From Paracoccaceae bacterium (lineage in GTDB: Bacteria > Pseudomonadota > Alphaproteobacteria > Rhodobacterales > Rhodobacteraceae): a stretch of 46,154 bases of DNA. The position numbers and the translations under genes were made by a program. Below are positions 34,094-43,592 of the stretch, piece after piece (position 1 is the stretch's first letter; each line of letters starts with the position of its first letter). The DNA is taken from positions 1 through 46,154 of the forward strand of contig JASJAR010000016.1 in NCBI GenBank assembly GCA_030066905.1. Direction: 5' to 3'. Below the pieces are notes generated by a model. The model made no database searches, was not told the DNA's origin, and saw only the letters and a list, made by a program, of their open reading frames with translations.

Positions 34094-36207
34094 GCCGCCT
34101 TCGCTGGCGTCGACCGCGCCAGCCGACCCTCAACGGCGGAAAGCTCCAGCTGACGGCGTTCGAGCACCTCCATCTGGCTTTGCAGCCGCAACGCCATGCC
34201 CCGGCGCACTTCGGGGTCCCGCGCAACCAACTCGAGGTCGGCTATGGTCCGCTTGTTCTGGCTGATCTGCCCGCTGAGCGAGGTCTCGACCATCCGCAGC
34301 ATGACCTGGATCCGTTCGCTGCCGGCCGAGGCCCGCTCGACTTGGGCCTCGTTGAACGCCGCGAGGATTTTTTCCATCGCGGGACGCAGTTCCGCAGCGG
34401 CGATTGTCCGGAAGGCCTCCAGCGTCTTGCCGAGATCGACGCGCGGGCGACGCCAGAACGCCATGCCGCGGTTGGCGATCATGTCGACCTGGAGGTTGCG
34501 CTTGGCAAGCGTCAGCGTGGAGGCGAAAGCGTCGTGGGGCAGGTCGTCCAGCGCGATGTTGTCGGCGCGGTCGTCGAAGTGATGTTCGAGCGCGTGGCGA
34601 CAGGCGCTGATACAGACATTGAGGACCACATCCGAGCCCGCCCGCGACTTCTCCCAGGCGGCTTCGACCTCGCGTTCGATGGCACGCTGCAAGGGGCCGA
34701 GTTCGATCTCCATCGGCTTCGACGTGCCGCGCAGGTTGTCTGAGAAGATGCGGTCCTCCAGGACCGGTTTTTGCTCATCGACGAATTTGTCGATGGTCGC
34801 GACGAGCTGGCTTTCGAGGCGCGACCAGGATTTCGACAGGACCTTGTCCATCCTCTGGGACGCGCTGTCGATGCTTTCCTCCAGCTTCTTCTGCGCGCGC
34901 TTCATCGTATCGACTTCGGTTTGCAGGTCCTCGATCGCCATCTCGGCGACCTCGCGGTTGATGTTCGACACCTGCTTTTGCAGCGTGTCGCGCTCGCGGC
35001 GGGTCACGAAGAGGGCGCCGTGCAATTCGGCGCGCAGGTCCGCTTTGATCTGGGTAAGCTGCTGGTTCCCGACGCCGGCGTCGATGACCCGCGACAAGGC
35101 CGCCTTCACCTGATCGACCCCGGAGGCCAGACGCAGGCGTTCGAACCGGTCTTTGGGCACGCGGCCGTGGTGAGAGCGGATATAGCGGGCGAGCCGTGCG
35201 TCATCGAGCGCGGCGCGTTCGGCTTCGGCCTCATCGTCGCCGCGCAGGCAGAGGTCGGCCAGATAACCCGAGCCGGCGACGATCGTGAAGTCGATTTCCG
35301 GGATCGCGCGGCGCAGCCGGGAGGTCACGTCCTGCAAGACGCGCGGGACGTCCACGTCGTAATCGTCGAGTTCGTCGATGCGGTTGACGAAGATCAGACA
35401 ATCCTTGTTGTCCTGTTTCGCCAGAATCCGGATCAGCGCGATATCGACATCGGTCAGCGGCTGGTGCGCGGACAACACGACGATGAACACGTCGGACTTG
35501 TCGAGGCTCCGGCAGGTGAACTCGTCGCGCACCAGGAACGGGTCGTTCACGCCGGGCGTGTCGGTGATGATTGTCGGCACCTGGAACTCGGGCATTCGGC
35601 TGTAGACATTGGCGACCTTCGTGAGGGCCGCATACCGGCCGGTCGTGTCTGAGCCTTGCTGCTCTTCGGTCGCGTCCGGTCCGGCGCAGACATAGCTTCT
35701 CAAAAGATCGGGGGAGACGTAGTCGTAGTCATGGGTTGTCCCCAGAAGGTCGCCATATTGCTTGCCCAGCCGGGCCTCGGCGCGGCGCTGCATCTCGACG
35801 CTTTGGCGGCGGAGGAGTTCGGTGTCGAACCCCGGCAGGAGCCGCTCGGTAAGGGTGCGGATCTTGGCATCGCCGTCGATGATCTCTTTCCAATCGCTCG
35901 CGCCGAAGAACTCGAACGACGCCCCCGAGACCGGATCGTCCGGCATGTTGATCCGGATGTTGGTGACAACCGAGGTCCACGGGTTCACATCCGACGGCAG
36001 GAAGTCGTGGTTGTAGAGGAAGGCGTTGAGGAAGGTCGACTTTCCCGCCTTCACCTGGCCGATCACGGCGACCCGCGCTGCCCAGCCGTCGAGGCGGGCG
36101 CGCAGGTCCCGGAATTCCGGCCGCATTTCCCGGCCGACGACCGCGTCGAGTTCGTCGAACATGACGCCTAGGTGGTCGAGCCGCTCGCGCTGCTTCGGTG
36201 CGATCAT
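34090..36207 (-). CDS. Dynamin-like large GTPase (second paralogue)
   Basis: 705 residues from ATG 36207. GTPase motifs: G1 GQVKAGKST (50-58), a G2-like NPWTSVVT (75-82), G3 DTPGVND (216-222) and G4 NRID (275-278). After the GTPase domain comes a long helical region with heptad-like charged segments (about 400-530, DTLQKQVSNINREVAEMAI) and again near the C-terminus, as in bacterial dynamin-like proteins that polymerise on membranes. The tip has few hydrophobics (GMAFWRRP), so membrane insertion is not obvious. It is clearly paralogous to the 37172-39172 gene (shared FLPSDVNPWTS and VVLSAHQ). ATGA overlaps join it to both neighbours. Confidence 0.88.
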   Translation of the reverse strand: MIAPKQRERLDHLGVMFDELDAVVGREMRPEFRDLRARLDGWAARVAVIGQVKAGKSTFLNAFLYNHDFLPSDVNPWTSVVTNIRINMPDDPVSGASFEFFGASDWKEIIDGDAKIRTLTERLLPGFDTELLRRQSVEMQRRAEARLGKQYGDLLGTTHDYDYVSPDLLRSYVCAGPDATEEQQGSDTTGRYAALTKVANVYSRMPEFQVPTIITDTPGVNDPFLVRDEFTCRSLDKSDVFIVVLSAHQPLTDVDIALIRILAKQDNKDCLIFVNRIDELDDYDVDVPRVLQDVTSRLRRAIPEIDFTIVAGSGYLADLCLRGDDEAEAERAALDDARLARYIRSHHGRVPKDRFERLRLASGVDQVKAALSRVIDAGVGNQQLTQIKADLRAELHGALFVTRRERDTLQKQVSNINREVAEMAIEDLQTEVDTMKRAQKKLEESIDSASQRMDKVLSKSWSRLESQLVATIDKFVDEQKPVLEDRIFSDNLRGTSKPMEIELGPLQRAIEREVEAAWEKSRAGSDVVLNVCISACRHALEHHFDDRADNIALDDLPHDAFASTLTLAKRNLQVDMIANRGMAFWRRPRVDLGKTLEAFRTIAAAELRPAMEKILAAFNEAQVERASAGSERIQVMLRMVETSLSGQISQNKRTIADLELVARDPEVRRGMALRLQSQMEVLERRQLELSAVEGRLARSTPAKAA

Positions 36208-37175
36208 TCTGCGGGCTCCTTCCAGTCCACGATCTGACTTGCCCCACTGTCTTTTGGCTGCCGCGCCGGTGCATCCAGCGTGGCGATGAGCCGATCCACA
36301 GCTCCGAGGATCGCCGCCGGGTCGCCCAGGTCGATCTCGCTTGAGAGCCGGTCCCAAACCGCACGGGCGGTTGTCGCGCCGGCAGGAGCGGCCGCGCCCT
36401 GCTCCCGGTCGGGCGGTCGAAACGCGGCGACATTCGGAGACTCCGGTGCGATGCCGTCTCCTTGCGCGTCCCGACGGGCACCGCCCGGAGCGGGCTGCGG
36501 CTCGGCCGCCTCGGCGGTCAACTCCTCGCAAAGCCCGATCAGATGGGAGGCAACTTCCTCGATGTCTTCAGGCGCCAGGAGCGAGGCCAGGAGAATCCGG
36601 TCGAAGTACCGGCCGGCCTCGCGTTCCACGCGGCCGAGCACACGCTGGGCGCTGCCGCCGCCCCGCAACAGATCGGCATGGGTGACGACGAGGACGGCGT
36701 TGTCGCGCAGCCGGTCGGGCATGTCGTCCCAGACCGCCTTCTCGCTCTGGCGCCAGGCCTGCGTTGCGTTGGTGCACCACACGACAACGTCGACTGCATC
36801 CAGCATCTCCGTCCAGTCTGGCCTGTCGATACTGGGGTCCGAGGTGCCCGGCGTGTCGATCAGATCCATGCTTTCGAGGATCGGAGCGCGATGATGCAAC
36901 AGGCAGTAGCGGGTGTTCTCCAGATCGACATGGTCGGGGCTGGTGACCGGGCTCATCGTGCCGTCAAGGCCGATCCGGGCCAGCCCGGAGGTCCCGTAGG
37001 TCAGCCACACCGGAGGCAGGGCAGTCGCTGTAACGCTCGACGGCAACACCGTCGCACCAAGGAGCCCATTGATGAGGAACGTCTTGCCGGCGCTGAACTC
37101 ACCGCACATCAGCACCCGCGGCTTGCGCGCGCCGCAAGGGGCGTCGTCGAGATGGGGGGGGCGAAGACTGTTCAT
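36204..37175 (-). CDS. Small P-loop GTPase of the dynamin-like cluster
   Basis: 323 residues from ATG 37175. The motifs are G1 GEFSAGKT (25-32), G3 DTPG (107-110) and G4 THAD (165-168), with NATQAWRQSEKAVWDDMP after G3, also seen as IASQAWRLTEKKILDKL in the GTPase domain of the fusion protein. So these two are related to each other more than to the large dynamin-like proteins. The last 110 residues are Pro/Ala-rich and probably disordered, ending in a short acidic tail. It is joined by ATGA overlaps to the large GTPase genes on both sides; a functional complex is likely. Confidence 0.85.
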   Translation of the reverse strand: MNSLRPPHLDDAPCGARKPRVLMCGEFSAGKTFLINGLLGATVLPSSVTATALPPVWLTYGTSGLARIGLDGTMSPVTSPDHVDLENTRYCLLHHRAPILESMDLIDTPGTSDPSIDRPDWTEMLDAVDVVVWCTNATQAWRQSEKAVWDDMPDRLRDNAVLVVTHADLLRGGGSAQRVLGRVEREAGRYFDRILLASLLAPEDIEEVASHLIGLCEELTAEAAEPQPAPGGARRDAQGDGIAPESPNVAAFRPPDREQGAAAPAGATTARAVWDRLSSEIDLGDPAAILGAVDRLIATLDAPARQPKDSGASQIVDWKEPAE

Positions 37176-39172
37176 GCCGACCGCCTCGCATTGGCCGCGT
37201 CCATCGCATCGAGCGGGTCGCTGACGGCATGGTCCGGCCGTTTGATCCGGTCGAGCAACGCCTCGCCGTATCTCGCCTGATCGGTCGCGAAGGTCGCGAT
37301 GATCTCGCGGGTCTTGGCGGTCGCGGGGTCGAAACAACTGTCGAGGAGGTCCTCGATCAGCGGGTCGGTCTCGGCTTCGATCATCGAGCGGTACCTTTTC
37401 TCGATCCGCTCGGCCCGACCGGGGATCAGCCGGGCCACGCCTCCTTTCTCGAGCCAGCGCCGCCACCAGTTGCCGCTGAGGTCGAGGGCGATCGTGCGGG
37501 CCAGCACCGTGGGTGCGCTGTGCTGAACCTGTTCTGGGAACTTGATCGTGGCCGACTGGCGGAACACGCCCAGTTCGTCCCGGAGGATATGTTCGATGCC
37601 CTCGCAAACGTCTTCCAGCCCGGTTTCGCCGATCCGCCGCAGCTTGACGCAGGAGGAGAAATAGGCCGACTTCATCATCATCCGCAGCCCCGTCGGGTCG
37701 TGGGTCCAGGCTCCCTGTTCTCCGAAAGACCCGATATGGGCGCCGAGGGCTTCGGTGGCGGAGCTGACGAATGTGGCCTGGGCCTGTTCGAGCCGTTCGC
37801 GCAACTGCGCCCTGAGGTCGCTTGCAGCGGCGTCGAACGCGGCCAGGGCATGGTCGCGCGCGGCGTCGATTTTCCTTGCCAGCTCCGAGGTCGAGATCCC
37901 CGGCGTCGCGCCGTGGTCGGTGTAGAGCGTGGCGGCCTCGTCGACCGATTCCCGCATTTTCAGGACGGTTTCGACCTCGGTCGACACATCCCGAAGAAAC
38001 GCCGTTCCGGGGCCTTCGACGACCCGGCGGGTCACTGCGAGAAGCAGCGCGTGAACCCCCGATGCCTCGTAGGCGGCCGCACGCATGGCATCGATGTCAG
38101 ACAGGTCGGTCTCGGGGCTGAGTGCCGCCAGCGCCTGGCGGCTGCGCCGAGGCATCGCCGAAGCGCCCGACAGCGCGAAATTGGCCCAGTAGCCGCTGCC
38201 GAAGAGGATCTCGATCTCGTCGGTAAACCCCAGTCTCTTCAGCGTTGAGCGGATCGAGGCCTCGATCCGTTCGGTCTCGCGCGCGGGCTCGGCCAGCTCG
38301 TCGATGCGGTTGACGAAGATCAGCACCTCGCGCGCCTCGACGGCGCAGATGATCCGCAGGAGCGCGACATCCATCGTCGACAGCGCCTGATGGGCCGAGA
38401 GCACCACGATGCAGACGCGGCTGTCGCTGATCGCGTTCAGCGTGATCTGCTCGCGCATCATGAACGTGTCGTTGACGCCGGGCGTATCGCGCAGACAAAG
38501 GCCGCTCGGAAGACCGTCGACATCGAGGTAGAGATCGGCCGCCTTGGTCAGGTCGGCGTAGACGCCTTCGTCGCTGTCCGCCTCGAGCTCGGATGGATCG
38601 CCGTAGCAGATGTAGCGGTTGATGACGTCCTGATCGAGCTCCTCATAGGCCCGGCTCGTGCCAAGTAGCGTCTCGAATTCGCTGCCGAGCCGCGCCTCGG
38701 TGGTCTGGCGCATCTCGAGGACTTGCTGTTTGACCTCGTCCACCTCCCGGTCGAACCCCGCCCGGGCGGAGAGCTCGCCGAGGCGGCCGCCGGTGGCGAC
38801 GAGCCGGTCCCATTCATGGCGGTCGAAGAACCGAAAGACCGCGCGCATCCCAGCCGGCCGCGTGCGGCTGTTGAGATGCATCGCCGTGATGACCGATGTC
38901 CAGGGGTTCACATCGGAGGGCAACAGGTTGGTCTCGCCCACCATGGAGTTCAAGAGCGTGCTCTTGCCCGACTTGATCTGGCCGATAACGCTCACGGAGG
39001 GTTCGAAGGCATAGATCTTCGCACGAATGCGGTTGAGCGGTTCTTCGATGTAGCGGGGCGCACGGTCCGAAAGACCGTCGATGGTCTTCTCGACATACTC
39101 CAGGCGCGACCAGAACCGGGCAAGTTCCTCGAATCCCAGTCTGTGCTTCTGCCTGACTGTTGTCTTTGACAT
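37172..39172 (-). CDS. Dynamin-like large GTPase (first gene of the operon)
   Basis: 666 residues from ATG 39172, with AAGAGGCAAGG just upstream (a TTG at 39190 is a poorer start). Motifs: G1 GQIKSGKST (64-72), G2-like NPWTSVIT (89-96), G3 DTPGVND (229-235) and G4 NRID (288-291). The N-terminal helix (LEELARFWSRLEYVEKT-like) and C-terminal helical region (ARDHALAAFDAAASDLRAQL RERLEQAQATF) form a probable stalk or bundle. Pairs of unequal dynamin-like proteins encoded side by side are known in bacteria (for example LeoA/LeoB/LeoC and Campylobacter DLP1/DLP2), where they act together on membranes. It begins the four-gene overlapping array. Confidence 0.88.
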   Translation of the reverse strand: MSKTTVRQKHRLGFEELARFWSRLEYVEKTIDGLSDRAPRYIEEPLNRIRAKIYAFEPSVSVIGQIKSGKSTLLNSMVGETNLLPSDVNPWTSVITAMHLNSRTRPAGMRAVFRFFDRHEWDRLVATGGRLGELSARAGFDREVDEVKQQVLEMRQTTEARLGSEFETLLGTSRAYEELDQDVINRYICYGDPSELEADSDEGVYADLTKAADLYLDVDGLPSGLCLRDTPGVNDTFMMREQITLNAISDSRVCIVVLSAHQALSTMDVALLRIICAVEAREVLIFVNRIDELAEPARETERIEASIRSTLKRLGFTDEIEILFGSGYWANFALSGASAMPRRSRQALAALSPETDLSDIDAMRAAAYEASGVHALLLAVTRRVVEGPGTAFLRDVSTEVETVLKMRESVDEAATLYTDHGATPGISTSELARKIDAARDHALAAFDAAASDLRAQLRERLEQAQATFVSSATEALGAHIGSFGEQGAWTHDPTGLRMMMKSAYFSSCVKLRRIGETGLEDVCEGIEHILRDELGVFRQSATIKFPEQVQHSAPTVLARTIALDLSGNWWRRWLEKGGVARLIPGRAERIEKRYRSMIEAETDPLIEDLLDSCFDPATAKTREIIATFATDQARYGEALLDRIKRPDHAVSDPLDAMDAANARRSA

Positions 39173-39410
39173 CACCTTGCCTCTTCGCAAGCCGAAGTGA
39201 CTTCGCCACCGCGGGAAGGAGTTCTCCGACAGCCCGCCGCCGCCCGTGCACCGTCAACGTTCCCATTGAGGCAGCCGACATCCAGCAACGCCAGGAAGCT
39301 GTCGATTGGTGACTTCGATGGGAACTCGTAACGACTCAGGATTGCAGCGTGTCTGCCCTGTACGAGCTGAAGCAAAACAACGAATTGTGTCGGGAAGATG
39401 GATAGTATTC

Positions 39411-39439
39411 GGCAAACATCCGACAGTCGGCAATTTGCC
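39411..39439. promoter_or_regulatory. 29-bp nested inverted repeat upstream of the dynamin operon
   Basis: Outer arms GGCAAA (39411-39416) and TTTGCC (39434-39439) and inner arms CCGAC and GTCGG around a central A (39420-39430) form an exactly symmetric element, with only a 3-base unpaired step between the arms. On the minus strand it ends three bases before TACTAT (39402-39407), a fair -10 box, so it would cover the -35 region of a promoter 230 bases before ATG 39172. Operator or activator site is inferred. Confidence 0.5.
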
Positions 39440-39836
39440 AGCGTCGTCCCACCGATCGGTTTTCCCGCGGATTTTCCGATTGCCTGTTTGACATTGCTCG
39501 ATTCCCTTTTTTTGGCTTTTTCTTATGCCTCCTTTTTCCGGGGCTCCGGTCGTTAGGTCAACCTGAGGATGTTGTTGGGGTCGCAGAATTCTGTCGGATC
39601 GCAATGCAGAGCGGCGATCTGCTGCAATTTCGAGCATTTTTTGCGGGGTAATTCCGCGTGGAAGAGTGACCTCAAGGGATTGGCAAATTCTCGCTCAGGT
39701 TGTTGGCGGCACAGAGGCCGAGCGCACTTGAAGATCGCAGCGGGACGGCGAGCTTTCCTTGCCGCTTGCCTGGCTACTACCTCTGAAATTTCTTTCGGGA
39801 TCGCCGATTTTCATTTTTCATTCTGTGACTTCCTCG

Positions 39837-39889
39837 AAATCGATTTGACCAATCGCCGTTAATTCGAACTCGCCACCTCAAATCGATTG
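39837..39889. promoter_or_regulatory. Two AAATCGATT copies 43 bp apart
   Basis: AAATCGATTT at 39837 and AAATCGATTG at 39880 are near-palindromes with the same core, spaced about four helical turns apart in the A/T-rich leader. This spacing would place two bound dimers on one DNA face. The match may be chance. Confidence 0.3.
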
Positions 39890-40619
39890 TAACGGAAATA
39901 TGACGGATGGATGACGGCTATTAATTCAGGCATCCATCGCGGCGCCGTCGATAATGTTTGAACTGACGCCTGACATTCCATCCGCCCGGTGCACAAATAA
40001 TATGCCGACATGCCCATTCCATTCGGTTGGCCGCTCAGGGCAGGGTGCGGCGGCGGGTCGGAGCCGGTCTTCGCCCGTCGGGAGCTGCGGGTCCGACCTC
40101 CTCGTCGTCAATAGGAAAAACGCTTGCCTTCAGCAGGCGACAAGCGCGGATCGAGCCCGCGGAGGCGCCGCTGAGCTGAACCCTCGCGGCGCCGATTGTG
40201 CCGCGCGCGGTCTTCATGTTGCCGCTCAACCCAGAGAGCCGAGCAGGTGATTCCACGTCGCACCGGCCCAAGGGAGAGTGCGCAGGGCCTCGCGGGCTTG
40301 AAGCTGCGGCAACCTCGCGGCGGAGGAACGCCGCGCCCGCCCGCGCCAGCCCTTCGGTGTCGGGTGCGGCGCCGCGACGAGGCAGAGCGCTGGCGGCCAC
40401 CTTCGTCTTTCGGCAGAGATGGGCAACAAACCGTCCGACAATGGAGACTTTGGGGGAGGTTGTGGCGTCGTCCGGCGGCGCGGCATCGGCCGGATGCGGC
40501 TCCGGCGTTGCACAAAAGAACAGGGACAAGTCGGAACGCCGGATCGCCTGCCGCCCAGATGATGGATTGGCAATGCCCAAGCGGTTATGATCGCGCCCGA
40601 GGCAAGGCAGGCGAAAGGC

Positions 40620-42839
40620 ATGGCGCGACTTCAGACGAGGACGCTCGGGGCGGAGATGCACGGGGAGGTGTGCCTCCTCGATGCGCTCGATCTCGGCGAC
40701 CGGGTGCGACTTTTCTTCGCCAGTTCCGACGTTCCGGCGGCGGACCTTGCGGTCGAGGGCCGCGCGGTGCTCGAGCGGCAGGTGATGCTCGGCGCAGCGA
40801 CGCTCGATGTCGAGGCGGGGCCAGGCCCTGTCGAGGTCGTCTGGTCGGAAGGGCGGCTGCGGGCCGGCATCCGCGAGCCGGAGCCGGAGATGTTCGCGGC
40901 GCGCAACGTCGGGCTTGCCTGCCGTGGTGCCGAAGCCCCCGAAGCGGCCGCCGATTGGTTGCGCTGGCACCGGGACCATCACGGCATGGACGCCGCGCTG
41001 ATCGTCGACCGCGCCGAGGCCGAAGGCTTTGCCGAGGCGCTGGCAGAGCTGATCGCCGGCGAGGCGGGCCCAGACGTCACGGTACTCCGCCCGGGCCTCG
41101 GCCTCGGTCGGGCCGGGCTGGGGCCGGAGTCCGATCTCTTCTTCGCCCCCGACGCTCCGGGGCGGGACCGGATGGAACCGCCCCCCGAGGACCGCTGGCG
41201 CGGGCCGTTGGGCGAAATCACGCTCTATGAACTCCTGCGCCACCGTTTTTTGTCGCGCGCTCGGGCGGTCATGAACATCGACCTGTCGGACCTTCTCGCG
41301 CCGCCGCAGGGTGTGGCGGTGTTCGACCGGGCCGTGGCGGCGGCCGGCGGTGTCGTTCCGCTGGCAGGCCGGCACAGCTATCCCTGGCGGGTGCCGGCGG
41401 GGGGTGTCGCCCGTTTTGCCGATCACGTCTGCCGGCTGTTTGACAGCAACGCCATCCGCTGGCGCTGGTGCGTCGCCCCCGGAACGATCGGCCGCAAGAC
41501 GACATGGCGGTTGTTGCGGGTGACCGGCGCCGTTGCCGACCGCAGCGACGTGGTGCCATTCTGGCGCTGCATGGGCCTTCGCCACCCCGGGCACCGCGCC
41601 GCCGCGCTGGCCCCGAAATCGGGGCTGGTAGAAGAGGCCGATCAGCTCGCCGCCCTCGGCGACCGGTTCGGCGCGCCGTTCGAGCGGATGCCGGTCCTGT
41701 CGCTGAAGGCGCCGGGCGCCGAAGGGTCGATCACCCTTGTGACGACGGTGAAGAACGAAGGCCCCTTCATCCTCGACTGGCTCGCCTGGCACCGGGCGAT
41801 GGGGGCCGACCGGTTCCTGATCTACTCCAACGACTGCACCGACGGGACCGAGGAGTTGCTCCGCGCCCTCGACGCTTCCGGCATCGTCGACCACCGCAAC
41901 AACGACAATTACCGCGCCACCGGCCGGACGCCGCAGCATTCGGTGCTCGCGGCCGCCGACCGCGACCCCGTGGTGCGGACAGCGGACTGGACGGTGTTCG
42001 CCGATGTCGACGAATACATCAACGTCAAGGTCGGGGCAGGGCGGTTCGACGACCTCTTCGCCGCGATACCCGGCGCCAACATGATCTCGATGACGTGGCG
42101 GCTCTTCGGCAACGGCGACATTCACCGCTTCGACGCGCGCCCGGTGTTCGAGCAATTCACCCGCTGCGCGCCGGAACTCTGCCGCAAGCCGCACCAGGCC
42201 TGGGGCTTCAAGACGCTGTTCCGCAATCTCGGGATCTACCGCAAGCTCGGCGTGCACCGGCCGAAGGGGCTTCATCCCCAGCTTGCCGGTCATATCCGCT
42301 GGGTCAACGGCTCCGGCCGGCCGATGCCCATGTCGATCTACCGCAACGGCTGGCGCTCCACCCAGTCGACCTATGGCTACGACATCGTCCAGCTCAACCA
42401 TTACGCGGTGCGCTCGGCAGAGAGCTTTCTGGTCAAGCGCGAGCGCGGCCGGGCGAACCATGTTGCCCGCGATCAGGGGCTCAACTACTGGTTCCGGATG
42501 AACAACAACGCCGAGACCGGCGCCGTGAACCCGGCCATGCTGCCCGCTTTCGAAGCCGAAAAGGCGCGACTTCTGGCCCTGCCCGGCGTCGCGGCTGCCC
42601 ATGGCGAAGGCATCCGCCGCCACCGCGCCCGGATCGCCGAGCTACGCGCCGACCCGGACTATGCCGCGTTTTTCGAAACGCTGACCTCGCCGCGCATGGA
42701 ACGGCTGTCGCGGCTTCTGGGGCGGTTCGGGGCCGGCGTGTTCCAGGCCGGGCCGGACGCGGTGCCCGACGCCAGGGTGTTCGGCGACTGGGCCGAGGGC
42801 GAGACTTTCACCGTGCCCTATGCGCCCGCGGCCGAGTAG
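40620..42839 (+). CDS. Two-part family 2 glycosyltransferase
   Basis: 739 residues from ATG 40620 (an upstream ATG at 40587 lacks a ribosome site). The C-terminal half (about 370-650) is a glycosyltransferase family 2-like domain: ITLVTTVKNEGPFILDWLAW HRAMGADRFLIYSNDCTDGT, then VFADVDEYINV with the metal-binding DxD, and LNHYAVRSAESFLVKRERGR. The N-terminal half has a weaker copy (AAADWLRWHRDHHGMDAALIVD), so the protein looks like an active domain with a degenerate partner. It probably adds sugars to an exopolysaccharide or surface glycan from the cytoplasmic side. The TSUP gene follows 6 bases later. Confidence 0.82.
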   Translation: MARLQTRTLGAEMHGEVCLLDALDLGDRVRLFFASSDVPAADLAVEGRAVLERQVMLGAATLDVEAGPGPVEVVWSEGRLRAGIREPEPEMFAARNVGLACRGAEAPEAAADWLRWHRDHHGMDAALIVDRAEAEGFAEALAELIAGEAGPDVTVLRPGLGLGRAGLGPESDLFFAPDAPGRDRMEPPPEDRWRGPLGEITLYELLRHRFLSRARAVMNIDLSDLLAPPQGVAVFDRAVAAAGGVVPLAGRHSYPWRVPAGGVARFADHVCRLFDSNAIRWRWCVAPGTIGRKTTWRLLRVTGAVADRSDVVPFWRCMGLRHPGHRAAALAPKSGLVEEADQLAALGDRFGAPFERMPVLSLKAPGAEGSITLVTTVKNEGPFILDWLAWHRAMGADRFLIYSNDCTDGTEELLRALDASGIVDHRNNDNYRATGRTPQHSVLAAADRDPVVRTADWTVFADVDEYINVKVGAGRFDDLFAAIPGANMISMTWRLFGNGDIHRFDARPVFEQFTRCAPELCRKPHQAWGFKTLFRNLGIYRKLGVHRPKGLHPQLAGHIRWVNGSGRPMPMSIYRNGWRSTQSTYGYDIVQLNHYAVRSAESFLVKRERGRANHVARDQGLNYWFRMNNNAETGAVNPAMLPAFEAEKARLLALPGVAAAHGEGIRRHRARIAELRADPDYAAFFETLTSPRMERLSRLLGRFGAGVFQAGPDAVPDARVFGDWAEGETFTVPYAPAAE

Positions 42840-42845
42840 AGCGCC

Positions 42846-43592
42846 GTGAGCCTTGGGGTCGACGCGCTCGCGCCCATCCTCGTGGCGCTGTTTCTGGGCG
42901 GGATACTGAAGGGGGCGACCGGGGCCGGCGTGCCCGTGGTCGCGGTTCCGGTGATGGTGCTGTTCGTGGACCTGCCGGTGGCGATCTCGGTGATGGCGGT
43001 GGTCAATCTCGCCACCAACTTCGCCCAGGCCTGGCAGTACCGCGCCCGCCATGAGGACGCCCGGCTGTCGGGGCCGTTCGCCGCCGGATGCGGCCTCGGC
43101 ACCCTGGCGGGCACAATCGTGCTCGCCACCGCGCCGCCCTCGGCCCTGCTTCTGGCCCTCGCCCTCGTCGTGCTCGTCTATATCGCGTTTCGTCTGCTCA
43201 GCCCCGAATGGGTGCTGTCGCGGGCGGCCGGGCGGCGGCTGGCGGGGCCGGCGGGGACCCTCGGCGGCCTGCTCCAGGGGGCGACGGGCATATCTGCCCC
43301 CGTCACGGTGACCTTTCTCAACGCGCTGGGGTTGCCGCGCGCGGAATTCATCGCCGTCATTTCCGCGGCGTTCCTCGCGATGGCGGTGCCGCAGATCGCC
43401 GCGCTTTGGTGGTACGGGTTTCTGAGCCTCGACCGGCTGGCGCTCGGGCTCGCGGTGACCCTCGTTGTCTTCGCGGGCATGCCGATGGGCGCCTATGTCG
43501 CCGAGCGGGTTGGCAAGACGGTCTTCGACCGGGTGATTCTCGCCCTTCTCGCCGTCATCGCGCTCCGCCTCATCTACGGCGCGCTGAGCTGA
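42846..43592 (+). CDS. TSUP-family (TauE/SafE) anion exporter
   Basis: 248 residues starting at GTG 42846. About eight hydrophobic segments, with the family repeat LGGILKGATGAGVPVVAVPV near the start and its partner LGGLLQGATGISAPVTVTFL in the middle. TSUP proteins export sulfite, sulfoacetate or related organosulfur anions, or act in their uptake; the substrate here is unknown. It follows the glycosyltransferase gene by 6 bases. Its 3' end overlaps the convergent histidine kinase gene by 19 bases. Confidence 0.9.
   Translation: MSLGVDALAPILVALFLGGILKGATGAGVPVVAVPVMVLFVDLPVAISVMAVVNLATNFAQAWQYRARHEDARLSGPFAAGCGLGTLAGTIVLATAPPSALLLALALVVLVYIAFRLLSPEWVLSRAAGRRLAGPAGTLGGLLQGATGISAPVTVTFLNALGLPRAEFIAVISAAFLAMAVPQIAALWWYGFLSLDRLALGLAVTLVVFAGMPMGAYVAERVGKTVFDRVILALLAVIALRLIYGALS

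Larger units (their letters stand above)
39173..40619. other. Long leader between the dynamin operon and the glycosyltransferase gene
   Basis: About 1.4 kb with no supported gene on either strand. The part 39360-39960 is much richer in A and T than the rest of the window and holds the inverted repeat at 39411-39439 and two AAATCGATT copies. It must contain the promoters of both divergent transcription units. The part 40020-40619 is GC-rich with only overlapping open frames that match nothing I know. Confidence 0.5.

Noticed and set aside
39569..39862. Plus-strand 97-residue frame in the A/T-rich leader
   Set aside because: Cys/Arg-rich without a ribosome site or motif; codon use does not match the neighbouring genes.
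40035..42623. Minus-strand open frame of 862 codons
   Set aside because: Antisense to the glycosyltransferase gene, with low-complexity composition typical of shadows.
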